In this document: positions 1 to 9,407 of the stretch, piece after piece
How positions within the stretch are numbered: position 1 is the stretch's first letter
Layout: every line of letters begins with the position of its first letter
NCBI GenBank assembly: GCA_016872515.1
Contig: VGZR01000007.1
Span: 19,640-83,639 of the forward strand
DNA from: SAR202 cluster bacterium
Lineage (GTDB): Bacteria > Chloroflexota > Dehalococcoidia > Lucifugimonadales > VGZR01
Length of the DNA stretch: 64,000 nucleotides
Reading direction: 5' to 3'
Made by a program: the position numbers and the translations under genes
The notes under the pieces: generated by a model
Database searches by the model: none
Told to the model about the DNA's origin: nothing
The model's input: only the letters and a program-made list of their open reading frames with translations

Positions 1-1521
1 ACTCTCACTTATCACCTTGCAGAGCCTTCCTATTTCATCCGCCAGGGCAGGATGAGTTTCGTGCCGTACCGAGAGTGGCCAACGCCGCTAACCGCCGAGA
101 TGTGGAATATGGTGGCGCTGCTGTTGGGCTCGGACCGGCTCGCACAGGTTTTCCAATGGAGCATGGGTCTTGCTGCCGCGGGTGCCCTGTACGTCCTGGC
201 CGCGCCTCGGACATCGCGCAGCGTGGGATTGCTGGCAGCTGTGGTTTTCTATACGTCACCCCATGTGCTCTCCTTGGCCACCTCGGCGAAGAGCGACCTG
301 GCGTGGATGACGTTTTTCTTTCTCACCTTGCATACACTGCTCTTGTGGCGCGAGCGGGGAGATATTCGGTGGCTATGGTTGTCGGCGATGCTCTTGGGCT
401 TAACATTAGCCACCAAGTTCCAAGGCCTCTTCGGTGTGCCAGCCATCGGACTTCTGCTGTTGTTCATGCAGGGCGAAGACTGGAAGCGGGTGCCGGTGCG
501 GGCCCTTGGCAGGGTCGTCGTGTACGGAATCGTCGTGGGTGTAGTAGCATCGCCTTGGTGGATCCGGAACTGGGTTGGGGGAGGTGATCCACTGTGGCCC
601 TACGGCTATCCCGTATTCCACTCGGATTTCTGGAGCCAGGAGCTTCACGACAAGTACGCTTCGTGGAGCCAGGGGCCTGGGCAGGGGATCGGCCACTATT
701 TCGCCGGGCTGTGGAACCTGACCGTGAACCAGTCCGCATGGCAGTTTGGCCTTCGCCTGCCCATAACACCGGTGCTTTTGGCCCTACTGCCGTTCGTTGT
801 CCTGCTGTGGGCCCGCGTTTCTTCTAAGACACGGTGGTTCTTCGTGGCACTCACGGCTGCGGCACTCGTTCACTACACCATATGGTTTGAGACGTATCAG
901 CAGACCCGTTACCTTTTTCCTGTGCTCGCAGTGCTTATGATTCCATCCGCCTATGCGGCGCTGCATTTGGTGCGCAACACGGCGCCAAGATTTGTAGTCG
1001 GGGGACTCCTGGCGGCTTCTCTCGTGTTTTTCTTCGGATACAACATCTTCTATAACGCCCAGTTCGTTCCAGTTGTCGCAGGTTCTGAATCCGAGGAGGC
1101 GTTTCTTGTACGAAAGGTGAGCTACTATCAAGACCTTCAGTGGCTTGACCAAAATTTGCCTTCGGACGCCAAGGTGCTGTTCTATCCCCTGAAGACGTAT
1201 TATCTGGACCGTGATTTCGTACGTGGTGATGAGAATCTTTGGGAGATTAGTGAATCGACCACACCTGAGGACTACCTCCGGTTTCTTCGTGAGCGGCGTG
1301 TGACTCATGTCTTCGCCGCGAGCGATGTATTTGCCACCCATCGTTGGGGGCAGCGGATTACTAGCATCATCAAAGACCTCAAGTCGAGCGGGGACTTGAA
1401 GGCGGTCTATACAAACCATGAAGCAATCGTCGTAGAGAGCAGAACCCTAGCCCAGTTCGACCATACGTTGGTAGAGGTGCTAGAAGTCATGCCCACCAGT
1501 GAATTGGGCAGGGTCGGTTAG
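1..1521 (+). CDS. GT39/ArnT-like integral membrane glycosyltransferase, 5' end outside window
   Basis: Multi-pass membrane protein, probably a polyprenyl-phosphate-sugar-dependent glycosyltransferase acting on the outer face of the membrane. The frame is open to base 1, and the codons before the ATG at 52 encode a segment (YHLAEP followed by an R-Q-G-R loop) typical of the interior of GT39-like proteins, so the true start lies upstream and the ATG at 52 is internal. At least eight hydrophobic helices are visible (for example around KFQGLFGVPAIGLLLLF and VVVYGIVVGVVASPWW), followed by a soluble C-terminal domain of about 120 residues. It is the first visible gene of the polysaccharide operon, ending 3 bp before the next start. 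The family call is from architecture; the sugar donor is unknown. Confidence 0.7.
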   Translation, partial: TLTYHLAEPSYFIRQGRMSFVPYREWPTPLTAEMWNMVALLLGSDRLAQVFQWSMGLAAAGALYVLAAPRTSRSVGLLAAVVFYTSPHVLSLATSAKSDLAWMTFFFLTLHTLLLWRERGDIRWLWLSAMLLGLTLATKFQGLFGVPAIGLLLLFMQGEDWKRVPVRALGRVVVYGIVVGVVASPWWIRNWVGGGDPLWPYGYPVFHSDFWSQELHDKYASWSQGPGQGIGHYFAGLWNLTVNQSAWQFGLRLPITPVLLALLPFVVLLWARVSSKTRWFFVALTAAALVHYTIWFETYQQTRYLFPVLAVLMIPSAYAALHLVRNTAPRFVVGGLLAASLVFFFGYNIFYNAQFVPVVAGSESEEAFLVRKVSYYQDLQWLDQNLPSDAKVLFYPLKTYYLDRDFVRGDENLWEISESTTPEDYLRFLRERRVTHVFAASDVFATHRWGQRITSIIKDLKSSGDLKAVYTNHEAIVVESRTLAQFDHTLVEVLEVMPTSELGRVG

Positions 1522-1524
1522 GAA

Positions 1525-2925
1525 ATGACGCCACGCACGGCAACACTGCGCCAAGGCACGGCAATCGCGTTGCTACTGGTTGCAGTGCTCATCGCGTATT
1601 ACCTGTTGCAGCAGTTTTCCCGAGGCAACGAACTAGGCATCGTGCTGCCGGCGGCTGGAGCGCTCTGCGGCCTCATCCTGTTGAAACCCCGAATCGGCTT
1701 GTACGCGTTTTGTTTTACGTTAGTCCTGATTCCCTACGACTGGCGAATCGAGGGATTGAAGTTCACGTCCGCGAACACACTGATGGTCGGGGCTGCGCTG
1801 GTGGCGTGGGGTACCTCGGTGGCTATCCGCCGACGAGGACTACAGCTTAGTGTAGTTATTCTGCCGCTTCTTGTTGTGGTCGTGGTTGCATGGCTTAACT
1901 ACTTCAGATATGGAAGCGGGTTTTTCAATCTCCCATATGTCTTAACAGAGGCTGTGCTGCTGTTCATTTTGGCAACCCAACTCATTCGGACGCGGGAGCA
2001 GCTGGAGCAGCTACTCCTTGCGCTGGCGCTCATGACCGTAGTGAGAAACCTCATGGATCTTGGAGTCACAATCTATTCATTCCAGCAGGGCGACGTTCTC
2101 GGGGCCATACGACAAGACCGCTTGCTAATCAGTGGTACGTCTACCACTGAGTCTGAATGGCGCAGCCTCTTACTCCCCTTGCTCGCCGTCGGTGCGCTGT
2201 TTGCCAAACAACGCCTCGTGAAACTACTTCTCATTTCAGCGGTGTTCTTGGACGTGGCATGGTTAGCTTTTGCTGCTACGAGGATAGGATTTCTTGGGAT
2301 AGGCATCTCCGCGATAGCGGTCCTTCTCGTACCCCCCCGTGAACAGCGTGCGAATTCTATGCGGTTGGTCATACCTGGCGTTATTTTCGTTGCATTGTTG
2401 ATGACTGTTTACTCGCAATCCTGGGTTCATATCTTTAGTAAAACCCAGGAGGACTTGTTCATCGGGGATATCAGTTCAGGAAGGTGGCGTATCTGGGAGG
2501 AGTCGCTCAAAGGGTTTTGGGGAAACCCCTGGATGGGTTCGGTGCAGGGAGTGAAGCACAGCTTCCTATTCCACAATGCAGGAAGCATGGGGCTTGTATT
2601 TATGGTGCCCTATGTATTGGCGGTATTTCTGATATGGAGACATCTGTCATACCTTCGACGACAAGATGGTGACAACGCAAGCGGCTCTGTGATTGGTATG
2701 CAAGGCTGCCTCTTGGTTGTAACTGTTCTCAGTGTTGTAGGGTATTTCCTCAATTCCGGAATCAATGCGTTCTTCTTCTGGACAATTGCAGGTGCCTTTG
2801 AAGGGTACTATCTTCAGCGCCGTAAAGACCGTCGAACCGAAGTGGTCTCCGTGGCACAAAGATATTTCCCCCAAATACGGTTTCGCCGACGTGGTAGGGT
2901 AAGCGCGGGAGGGGTCGTTCCCTGA
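1525..2925 (+). CDS. O-antigen ligase/polymerase-like (Wzy/WaaL) membrane protein
   Basis: A 466-aa protein with about ten to twelve hydrophobic helices and a larger periplasm-side loop (around SWVHIFSKTQEDLFIGDISS followed by SGRWRIWEESLKGF). A G-R-x2-I-W-x5-F motif in this position is typical of O-antigen ligase/polymerase (PF04932-like) proteins, which join or transfer lipid-linked glycans outside the membrane. It starts 3 bp after the upstream gene and its TGA overlaps the next ATG by one base (TGATG), so the genes are translationally coupled. These proteins have low sequence conservation; ligase and polymerase cannot be told apart here. Confidence 0.7.
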   Translation: MTPRTATLRQGTAIALLLVAVLIAYYLLQQFSRGNELGIVLPAAGALCGLILLKPRIGLYAFCFTLVLIPYDWRIEGLKFTSANTLMVGAALVAWGTSVAIRRRGLQLSVVILPLLVVVVVAWLNYFRYGSGFFNLPYVLTEAVLLFILATQLIRTREQLEQLLLALALMTVVRNLMDLGVTIYSFQQGDVLGAIRQDRLLISGTSTTESEWRSLLLPLLAVGALFAKQRLVKLLLISAVFLDVAWLAFAATRIGFLGIGISAIAVLLVPPREQRANSMRLVIPGVIFVALLMTVYSQSWVHIFSKTQEDLFIGDISSGRWRIWEESLKGFWGNPWMGSVQGVKHSFLFHNAGSMGLVFMVPYVLAVFLIWRHLSYLRRQDGDNASGSVIGMQGCLLVVTVLSVVGYFLNSGINAFFFWTIAGAFEGYYLQRRKDRRTEVVSVAQRYFPQIRFRRRGRVSAGGVVP

Positions 2926-4139
2926 TGGGGAGCTTTGACAGTGTCATCTTTATTTACGCGCCCACGTGGGACGCTGCTTCACAGGTCAGTAAGCACCACA
3001 TGGCCCGCTATTGGGCGGCTCAGGGAAAAAGGGTACTGTATGTTGAAGCGCCGTTCCACGCCTTTTCTCTATTCACGAGACTTCGGGAAGTTCAGCGTCT
3101 GTGGCGTCGCTATACCAATGGACCTCAAGAAGTCACACCCAATCTGTGGGTCGCTGCGGTCCCTATCCTTTTCCCATACCGGGCTGGGTGGCCCCTTGCC
3201 GGATTTGGGCCCGTCCTGTCGGTTAACCAGTTGCTCGTGCGGCGCAGATTGCGGCAAGTTCAGAAGCGGTTTGGCCTCTCCAACCCTTTGCTGGTTGTCG
3301 GGTCGGCCATTGCCAATCCCTTCATTGACGCTCTTGGTCCGTCCCTTGTCCTGTACCACTGCAGCGACGACTACACCCGAAGCCCAACATTTCCATCTTC
3401 GTACACGAAGTTGGAGAAGTCGTTGACAGCCCGCGCCGACCTGGTCATTTGCACGGCCGAAACCCTGCGCCAAGTCAAGGCCTCTTTGAACTCGTACACT
3501 TACACGGTAGTTAATGGCGCACAAGTGGGCCATTTCGCTCACACTCAAGACCCGCAGGTCAGGGCTGCCGCGGATTTGCAAGGGCTTCCCAAGCCGGTGA
3601 TTGGTTACATCGGTACCGTCTTCGAGTGGATAGACCAAGAGATGATTGCGTTCGCCGCCAAGGCCCATCCCGAATGGAGTTTCGTCTTAGTGGGACCGAT
3701 CGCTACCGATGTATCGCGCCTGCGTCCTCTACGAAACGTGCACCTGGTAGGGCCGAGGCCATATACCGATTTGCCCGCCTATCTCAAAGGCTTTGACGTC
3801 GCGACCGTGCCCTTCGTGTTTCATGACGTGACACTGAGGGCAAGCCCGGTCAAGTTCTACGAATATCTTGCGTCTGGTGTACCGGTCGTGGCGACCAAGT
3901 TGCCAGACTTCGAGCCGTTAGGTCATATGACGGAGCTCGTCTCCTCGCCGCAAGAGTTCACGGACGCCTTGGAGCGGGCCATACGGACTGAGACGTCCGA
4001 GAAGCAGGCTGCGCGGATGCGAGAAGCCAAGAACCACTCGTGGGAAGCCAGGTTCGCTCAGGTTGATGGGCTGATTGCTGAAGCCTACGCCCGCAGAGGA
4101 CGAAAACTCGCTGTGCAACCTCAAGGAGTCCGCGCTTGA
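2925..4139 (+). CDS. GT4-type glycosyltransferase
   Basis: A 404-aa cytoplasmic glycosyltransferase of the GT-B fold. The N-terminal half has a nucleotide-like start (FIYAPTWD) and a Y-H-C-S-D-D segment. The C-terminal half carries GYIGTVFEWID, a VLVGP strand, LVGPRPYTDLPAYL and an F-Y-E-Y-L-A-S-G-x-P-V-V-A motif, the usual GT4 donor-site signature with its E. It resembles TuaH-like group 1 transferases. It overlaps its upstream neighbour by 1 base and its downstream neighbour by 4 (TTGA). The substrate is not predictable from sequence. Confidence 0.8.
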   Translation: MGSFDSVIFIYAPTWDAASQVSKHHMARYWAAQGKRVLYVEAPFHAFSLFTRLREVQRLWRRYTNGPQEVTPNLWVAAVPILFPYRAGWPLAGFGPVLSVNQLLVRRRLRQVQKRFGLSNPLLVVGSAIANPFIDALGPSLVLYHCSDDYTRSPTFPSSYTKLEKSLTARADLVICTAETLRQVKASLNSYTYTVVNGAQVGHFAHTQDPQVRAAADLQGLPKPVIGYIGTVFEWIDQEMIAFAAKAHPEWSFVLVGPIATDVSRLRPLRNVHLVGPRPYTDLPAYLKGFDVATVPFVFHDVTLRASPVKFYEYLASGVPVVATKLPDFEPLGHMTELVSSPQEFTDALERAIRTETSEKQAARMREAKNHSWEARFAQVDGLIAEAYARRGRKLAVQPQGVRA

Positions 4140-6274
4140 AGCAGGTCTTGCTGGACGGACGCGGCCAAGTGCAGGTGGTTGAAGTACCGGCTCCCAAGCC
4201 AGAACGAGGGCAGGTCCTAGTCTCGACAGCCTACTCACTCATCAGCTCCGGGACGGAGCTGGCGACTCTCCAGCACCAGTCGTCTGGGCTGCTCAAGCGG
4301 GCGATGGAGAAGCCGGGCTTGGCGAAAGACCTGGCGAAGCGTGTCGTCATGGAAGGGCCCCTTGCCACGAAAGATGCGGTGGAGGAACGCCTGAGCCGCT
4401 GGAATCCCATCGGTTACAGCCTCGCAGGGACGGTTATGGATGTAGGTGAAGGCGTGGAGGGCCTGCGCGTCACGGACCGTGTCGCGTGCAGCGGGGCTGG
4501 ACATGCGCACCATGCGGAGGTGGTGGCTGTGCCGTTCCGTTTGGCGGTGCCGATACCCGAAAGGGTAGCATTCCGCGAAGCCGCCTTTGCGCCCGTGGCT
4601 GCCATCGCCATGCAGGCGGTCCGCAGGAGCAATGCCGCCATCGGCGAAACGGTGGTGGTCATCGGTCTGGGGTTGGTAGGTTTACTGGCGTGTCAACTCC
4701 TTCGGAAGGCTGGATGCCGAGTGATCGGCTATGACCTAGACCCTGCAAGATGTGAATTGGGTGTTGGACTCGGCTGCGAAGCGACGGCAGAGGAAGAAGC
4801 ACGCCTGGACGAACTGGTGAAGCAGCACACCTCTGGCTTTGGGGCCGATGCGGTTTTGATATGCGCGGCTAGTGTGAGCAACGCTCCGGTCAACCTGGGC
4901 GTGGCCCTGGCCCGCGAGCGGGGCAGGGCCGTGGTGGTGGGGAACGTAGGTATGGAGTTGGACCGCGAGGCGATGTACCGGAAAGAGATCGACCTTGTGA
5001 TGTCGCGTTCCTTGGGCCCCGGGCGGTACGACCGGCGGTACGAGGTCGAAGGCCACGATTATCCTGCGGCATACGTCCGGTGGACCGAGGCGCGCAATAT
5101 GGAGGCGTGTCTTGGGTTGATGGAGAAAGGGGGACTGGATATCGCCTCGCTCGTGTCTTTCGAAGCCACGGTCGAAAACGCTGTCGAGGCCTATGCCAAA
5201 CTTTCGGGAGACGGGAAGCCCGTGGCGGTGTTGCTCAGGTACGAGAAGAACCTGAGCGGGACGCCATCTACGCCGCCGGTCAGGAAGGTACCCGTCAAGG
5301 CGCCAGGACCGCTCGCCGGGCGGATTGGCGCCGGACTCATCGGCCCGGGAAACTTCGCCCGCGCTGTGCATCTTCCTGCCCTCAAATCCAGCAGGGAGTT
5401 CGTACTCATCGGCGTCGCGGCGCGGCAGGGCCACGCTGCGGACCACACGGCGCGACACTACGGTGCTTCCTATGGTACGACGGACCCGAGTGAGTTGTTC
5501 GGGGACCAGAAGGTACAAGCGGTCTGGATCACCTCCACACATGAGAGCCATGCCCGGCTAACACTTCAGGCTCTCAGAGCAGGGAAGAATGTGTTCGTGG
5601 AAAAGCCGCTTGCCCTCACGTTGGAGGATTGCCACCAGGTGGTGGGAGCAGCCCACCAGAGCGGCCACGTGGTGATGGTGGGATTCAACCGAAGGTTCGC
5701 ACCTGCTTCGAGGGTGGCCTCCCGCCACTTCGCGGGCGTGGCTAGCCCCAAGCAAATCCTGTACCGCGTCCGCGCTGATGCATCACCATCCGGCCATTGG
5801 CTCGACGACCCCGCGCGTGGCGGCGGCCGGCTGCTAGGTGAAGGTGTACATTTCTTCGACTGGATGGCATGGTTCCTGAAGGAGGAGCCGGTTCGGGTGA
5901 CGGCCACTTCATCCAGCGGCGAGGACAACAGCACCGTTGTGGTGGAGTTCAGCGGAGGCTCGGTGGGCACCCTCGCGTACACCACTGCGGGTTCGGAGGC
6001 GCTCCCGAAGGAGCGGATCGAGGTGTTCGGCGGGGGCAAGAGCGCCGTCGTTGACAACTTCGGGCGCGTTCTGCTCGGTGGTGAGAGAGGCGCCCATAAG
6101 GTCGTGCAAGCCAAGGGCAAGGGATACGTGGAGCAGATGACTGCCTTCGCGGCGGCGCTGCGGGGAAAGCCGTTCGAGGGTCCCACAGCGCAGGACGGGC
6201 TTCGCGCGACGGCCTGTGCGCTGGCGGCTCTGGCAGCTCTGAGAGAGCGTGGGCCTCAGCAGGTTGTCCTCTAG
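4136..6274 (+). CDS. Bi-domain dehydrogenase: zinc-type alcohol dehydrogenase fused to Gfo/Idh/MocA oxidoreductase
   Basis: A 712-aa fusion. Residues 1 to about 370 form a medium-chain ADH-like domain with a dinucleotide-binding turn (VVVIGLGLVGLLACQ, about residues 172-186). From about residue 395 a second Rossmann domain starts (GAGLIGPGNFARAVHLPAL), with the Gfo/Idh/MocA motif NVFVEKPLAL and a GEGVHFFDWMAWF segment. Fusions of this kind occur in surface-polysaccharide loci and are thought to oxidise or epimerise nucleotide sugars. Start is a TTG that overlaps the upstream TGA (TTGA), which fixes the start by coupling. The substrate is unknown. Confidence 0.82.
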   Translation: MKQVLLDGRGQVQVVEVPAPKPERGQVLVSTAYSLISSGTELATLQHQSSGLLKRAMEKPGLAKDLAKRVVMEGPLATKDAVEERLSRWNPIGYSLAGTVMDVGEGVEGLRVTDRVACSGAGHAHHAEVVAVPFRLAVPIPERVAFREAAFAPVAAIAMQAVRRSNAAIGETVVVIGLGLVGLLACQLLRKAGCRVIGYDLDPARCELGVGLGCEATAEEEARLDELVKQHTSGFGADAVLICAASVSNAPVNLGVALARERGRAVVVGNVGMELDREAMYRKEIDLVMSRSLGPGRYDRRYEVEGHDYPAAYVRWTEARNMEACLGLMEKGGLDIASLVSFEATVENAVEAYAKLSGDGKPVAVLLRYEKNLSGTPSTPPVRKVPVKAPGPLAGRIGAGLIGPGNFARAVHLPALKSSREFVLIGVAARQGHAADHTARHYGASYGTTDPSELFGDQKVQAVWITSTHESHARLTLQALRAGKNVFVEKPLALTLEDCHQVVGAAHQSGHVVMVGFNRRFAPASRVASRHFAGVASPKQILYRVRADASPSGHWLDDPARGGGRLLGEGVHFFDWMAWFLKEEPVRVTATSSSGEDNSTVVVEFSGGSVGTLAYTTAGSEALPKERIEVFGGGKSAVVDNFGRVLLGGERGAHKVVQAKGKGYVEQMTAFAAALRGKPFEGPTAQDGLRATACALAALAALRERGPQQVVL

Positions 6275-6318
6275 AGTGAACCTCCCCGTTTATCCCGCAT
6301 CATTCATGGTGCTCACCC

Positions 6319-8253
6319 ATGTGCGGCATTAGTGGGTTGGTCCGCGCCGGCGGACTGTTGCCGAGCGACGAAGAGGCGGTGCGGCGGATGACGGAGGCCA
6401 TGCGCCACCGCGGCCCCGACTCATCGGGCCATCTAACGGAAGGGAACATCGCCCTCGGCATCCGGCGCCTTCGCATCATTGATTTGGCTACCGGCGACCA
6501 GCCCGTCCACAGCGAGGACGGTAAAGTCTCGGTCATCCTGAACGGCGAAATCTACAACTACCGGGAATTGACCCGCGAACTGCAAGGCCTGGGCCATCGC
6601 TTCGCGACCAAGAGTGACACCGAAGTCATCGTCCATGGGTACGAACAGTGGGGCGAAGATTGTATCCAGCGGCTGCGGGGCATGTTCGCTTTCGCGGTCC
6701 TGGACCGAAGGTCCGGTGTTGACCGGGGTGCACGTCTGTTGCTTGCCCGCGATCGCATGGGCATCAAGCCGCTTTATTGCTACCGTGACGGAGGCCTGAT
6801 GCTGTTCGCGTCGGAAGTGCGGGCACTGCTGGCTGCCAGACTTTTTGCGCGAGAAGTCAGCGTTGAAGGCCTGTATTCCTACCTCGCTTTTGGCTCCGTC
6901 CAGGAACCTCTGTCCCTCATGGAAAACGTGCTTTCAGTCCCCCCGGCCCACTACGTCAACCTGGACGTGAGAACCGGGATGTTCGCCCTCCGGCGCTACT
7001 GGGATTTTCCCGACGCCGAAGCGGATCATGGCAGCCGGAACGGCGCCGACGGTGGAGACGGAGCGGCCGTCGAAGGACTGCGTCCGCTGCTCAGAGAGGC
7101 TGTGGCGTTGCGGATGATTGCCGATGTACCGTTGGGAGCTTTTCTCAGCGGGGGCATAGACTCGGGTGCTGTAGTGGCGACCATGGCAAAGGAGGCCACC
7201 TCGCCGGTCAAAGCCTTCACCATCGGGTTTGGAGAGAGAACCTTCAACGAGGCACCGCTTGCCCAAAGGGCCGCGATGCGCTTCGGCGTGGAGCAGACGA
7301 CGATAGTGCTCACTCCTGATCAAGTTCTGGCTGAGCTTCCCTCGGCCTTGGATGCTCTGGACCAGCCCTCGATAGACGGCCTCAACACCTACTACGTGTC
7401 CCGGGCCGCGCGTCAGGCCGGCATGACTGTGGCGCTCTCCGGGCTAGGTGGCGACGAGCTGTTCGCTGGGTACAGCACCTTCCGCAACGTGCCGCGCATG
7501 CTAGCTCTTCAGTCTGCCGTGGGGTGGGTCCCTAGTCCTGTTCGCGCAGGTGCCGCTGCGGTCTGGGCGCGGGCCAACGTTGCGTCGTCCGCTACGGTCA
7601 GGACCAAAGAGGCGGCGCTGATCGCGGGTGACGTGCCGTCGGGGCATCCCTACTTCCTGAGCCGAGCCTTGTTCACGCCCTCGCACTCAATGGCCCTGAT
7701 GTCATCCGCTGCCCGCGACGCCTATTCTCCCGAAAACGCCTGGGAGCAACGGGTAGAAGAGACGCTGGCGAAAGCGGCAGGATACGACCCCGTCAACGCC
7801 GTTTCTTACTTGGAATGCAGCCACTACCTGGTGAGCACCCTTCTTCGGGACACCGACCAGATGAGCATGGCGCACTCACTCGAGGTCCGGGTGCCGCTGA
7901 TTGACCACAAGTTGGTGGAGTACATGATGCGCGTGCCGGGGCGGTATAAACTCACCTCCACCGACAAGACGCCAAAGCGGCTGCTGGTGGGCGCCATGAG
8001 TGGTGCGCTGCCCGCTGAGGTCGTCAACCGAAAGAAGACGACTTTCACCCTCCCATGGGAGCTATGGCTGCGAGGACAGCTTCGGAGCGAAGTTGAGACG
8101 ACACTCGTGACTTTGCCGCCCAAGTCCAGCCGCTACTTGGAGCAAGGCAAAGCGCGAGAGACCTGGAGGGCATTTCTTTCTGGCCGGACGTCGTGGTCGA
8201 GGCCGTGGAGCCTCTATGTCTTGTGCCGATGGCTGGAACGAAACGCCGCGTGA
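6319..8253 (+). CDS. asnB: Asparagine synthetase (glutamine-hydrolysing), class B, copy 1
   Basis: A 644-aa amidotransferase. Cys2 directly follows the initiator Met (MCGISG), as needed for the N-terminal nucleophile glutaminase. The RHRGPD and NGEIYN blocks are present, and the ATP-pyrophosphatase loop SGGIDS lies at residues 277-282. In polysaccharide loci such enzymes usually amidate sugar carboxylates rather than make free asparagine; that role is inferred here. It sits 44 bp after the fusion dehydrogenase and its TGA overlaps the next gene's GTG. A second copy follows one gene later. Confidence 0.88.
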   Translation: MCGISGLVRAGGLLPSDEEAVRRMTEAMRHRGPDSSGHLTEGNIALGIRRLRIIDLATGDQPVHSEDGKVSVILNGEIYNYRELTRELQGLGHRFATKSDTEVIVHGYEQWGEDCIQRLRGMFAFAVLDRRSGVDRGARLLLARDRMGIKPLYCYRDGGLMLFASEVRALLAARLFAREVSVEGLYSYLAFGSVQEPLSLMENVLSVPPAHYVNLDVRTGMFALRRYWDFPDAEADHGSRNGADGGDGAAVEGLRPLLREAVALRMIADVPLGAFLSGGIDSGAVVATMAKEATSPVKAFTIGFGERTFNEAPLAQRAAMRFGVEQTTIVLTPDQVLAELPSALDALDQPSIDGLNTYYVSRAARQAGMTVALSGLGGDELFAGYSTFRNVPRMLALQSAVGWVPSPVRAGAAAVWARANVASSATVRTKEAALIAGDVPSGHPYFLSRALFTPSHSMALMSSAARDAYSPENAWEQRVEETLAKAAGYDPVNAVSYLECSHYLVSTLLRDTDQMSMAHSLEVRVPLIDHKLVEYMMRVPGRYKLTSTDKTPKRLLVGAMSGALPAEVVNRKKTTFTLPWELWLRGQLRSEVETTLVTLPPKSSRYLEQGKARETWRAFLSGRTSWSRPWSLYVLCRWLERNAA

Positions 8254-9407
8254 ACATCCTGCAGGTCTCGTACACCTACGCGCACTTCGTGGAGACGGGC
8301 GGCCCAGCGGTAAAAGTGCAGGCCATCGCCGAAGGTCTCGCCAAACGAGGGCACGCGGTGGGTGTGTTGACCGTCTCCTACGGCCGGCGAGAACTTGAAC
8401 AAAAAGCCATGGGAGGGGTCGAGATTGAGTACCTTCGTCCCTGGTTCCGCTACCGGACGTTCACGATCGCGCCCAGCGTCGTTCCCTTTTGTGTAAGACG
8501 GCTACGAGGATTTGATGTCGTTCACGTGTACGGCCTCTATGAGATGCTTGGGCCGATTGTAGGTTTCTTCTGCCGGCGGCGCGACATTCCTTACGTCTTA
8601 GAGCCGATAGGCATGGGGCGCGCGTCCGGACGTAGTCTAGGCAAGAAGCGGATGTATAACGCCTTGTTTGGGCGAGGGCTGGTCGGAAATGCGGCGTTGA
8701 TTATCGCTACATCAGAGAGGGAGCAGGAGGAGCTTCTCGAGGACGGGGTACCGAAGGATAGGCTGATATTGCGCAGGAATGGGGTGGATGTCTCACAGTT
8801 CAACCCGCCTCCGCCACAGGGGCGTTTTCGTGCTCGCGCAGGGATCGGACAGAATGAGAAGGTGGTTATCTTTCTAGGGCGGATGGCGCCAATCAAGAAC
8901 CTCGACATGCTTATCGAGGCGTTTGCCTCTTTTACCAACAACGATGAGCGGCTGGTATTGGTCGGCCCTGATGAGGGTGACGGCTATGTGGACCGCTTGA
9001 AATCACTGGCAGCGAGATTGGGGCTGGATGGAAGAGTCCACTTCGCCGGCCCTCTCTATGGACAGGAGAAGATCGAGGCCCTCGCCGATGCGGACACGCT
9101 CGTTCTACCATCGCGCAGCGAAAGCTTTGGCATGGCCGCGCTCGAGGCGATGGCCTGTGGCAAGCCGGTGGTGGTCACCGAAGAGTGTGGGATTGCGCCG
9201 TACGTCAAGGGCCGGGCGGGACTGGTGGTGCGGCGGGAGACGGCTGCCATCGCAGAGGGCATCCGGACAGTACTTGAACATCCAGAATTGGCGAGTCGAT
9301 TTGGCAAAGAGGGTAAGACTATTGCTGCCCAACTCTCGTGGGACGAGCCGGTTTCGCAGATGGAAAGGCTATACGGCCAATTGACCGAAAGGCACAGGGC
9401 GGCGTAG
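8250..9407 (+). CDS. GT4-family glycosyltransferase
   Basis: A GT-B glycosyltransferase of about 385 aa. It has an N-terminal strand (VNILQVSYTY) and a glycine-rich acceptor loop (ETGGPAVKVQ). The donor-binding half contains KVVIFLGRMAPIKNLDMLIE, LVGPDEGDGY and the E-x7-E motif in SRSESFGMAALEAMACGKPV. I chose the GTG at 8250, which overlaps the upstream TGA in GTGA. An ATG at 8229 and one at 8193 are in frame, but they extend into the AsnB gene and add residues that do not fit the family start. The final TAG abuts the next ATG. Confidence 0.85.
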   Translation: MNILQVSYTYAHFVETGGPAVKVQAIAEGLAKRGHAVGVLTVSYGRRELEQKAMGGVEIEYLRPWFRYRTFTIAPSVVPFCVRRLRGFDVVHVYGLYEMLGPIVGFFCRRRDIPYVLEPIGMGRASGRSLGKKRMYNALFGRGLVGNAALIIATSEREQEELLEDGVPKDRLILRRNGVDVSQFNPPPPQGRFRARAGIGQNEKVVIFLGRMAPIKNLDMLIEAFASFTNNDERLVLVGPDEGDGYVDRLKSLAARLGLDGRVHFAGPLYGQEKIEALADADTLVLPSRSESFGMAALEAMACGKPVVVTEECGIAPYVKGRAGLVVRRETAAIAEGIRTVLEHPELASRFGKEGKTIAAQLSWDEPVSQMERLYGQLTERHRAA

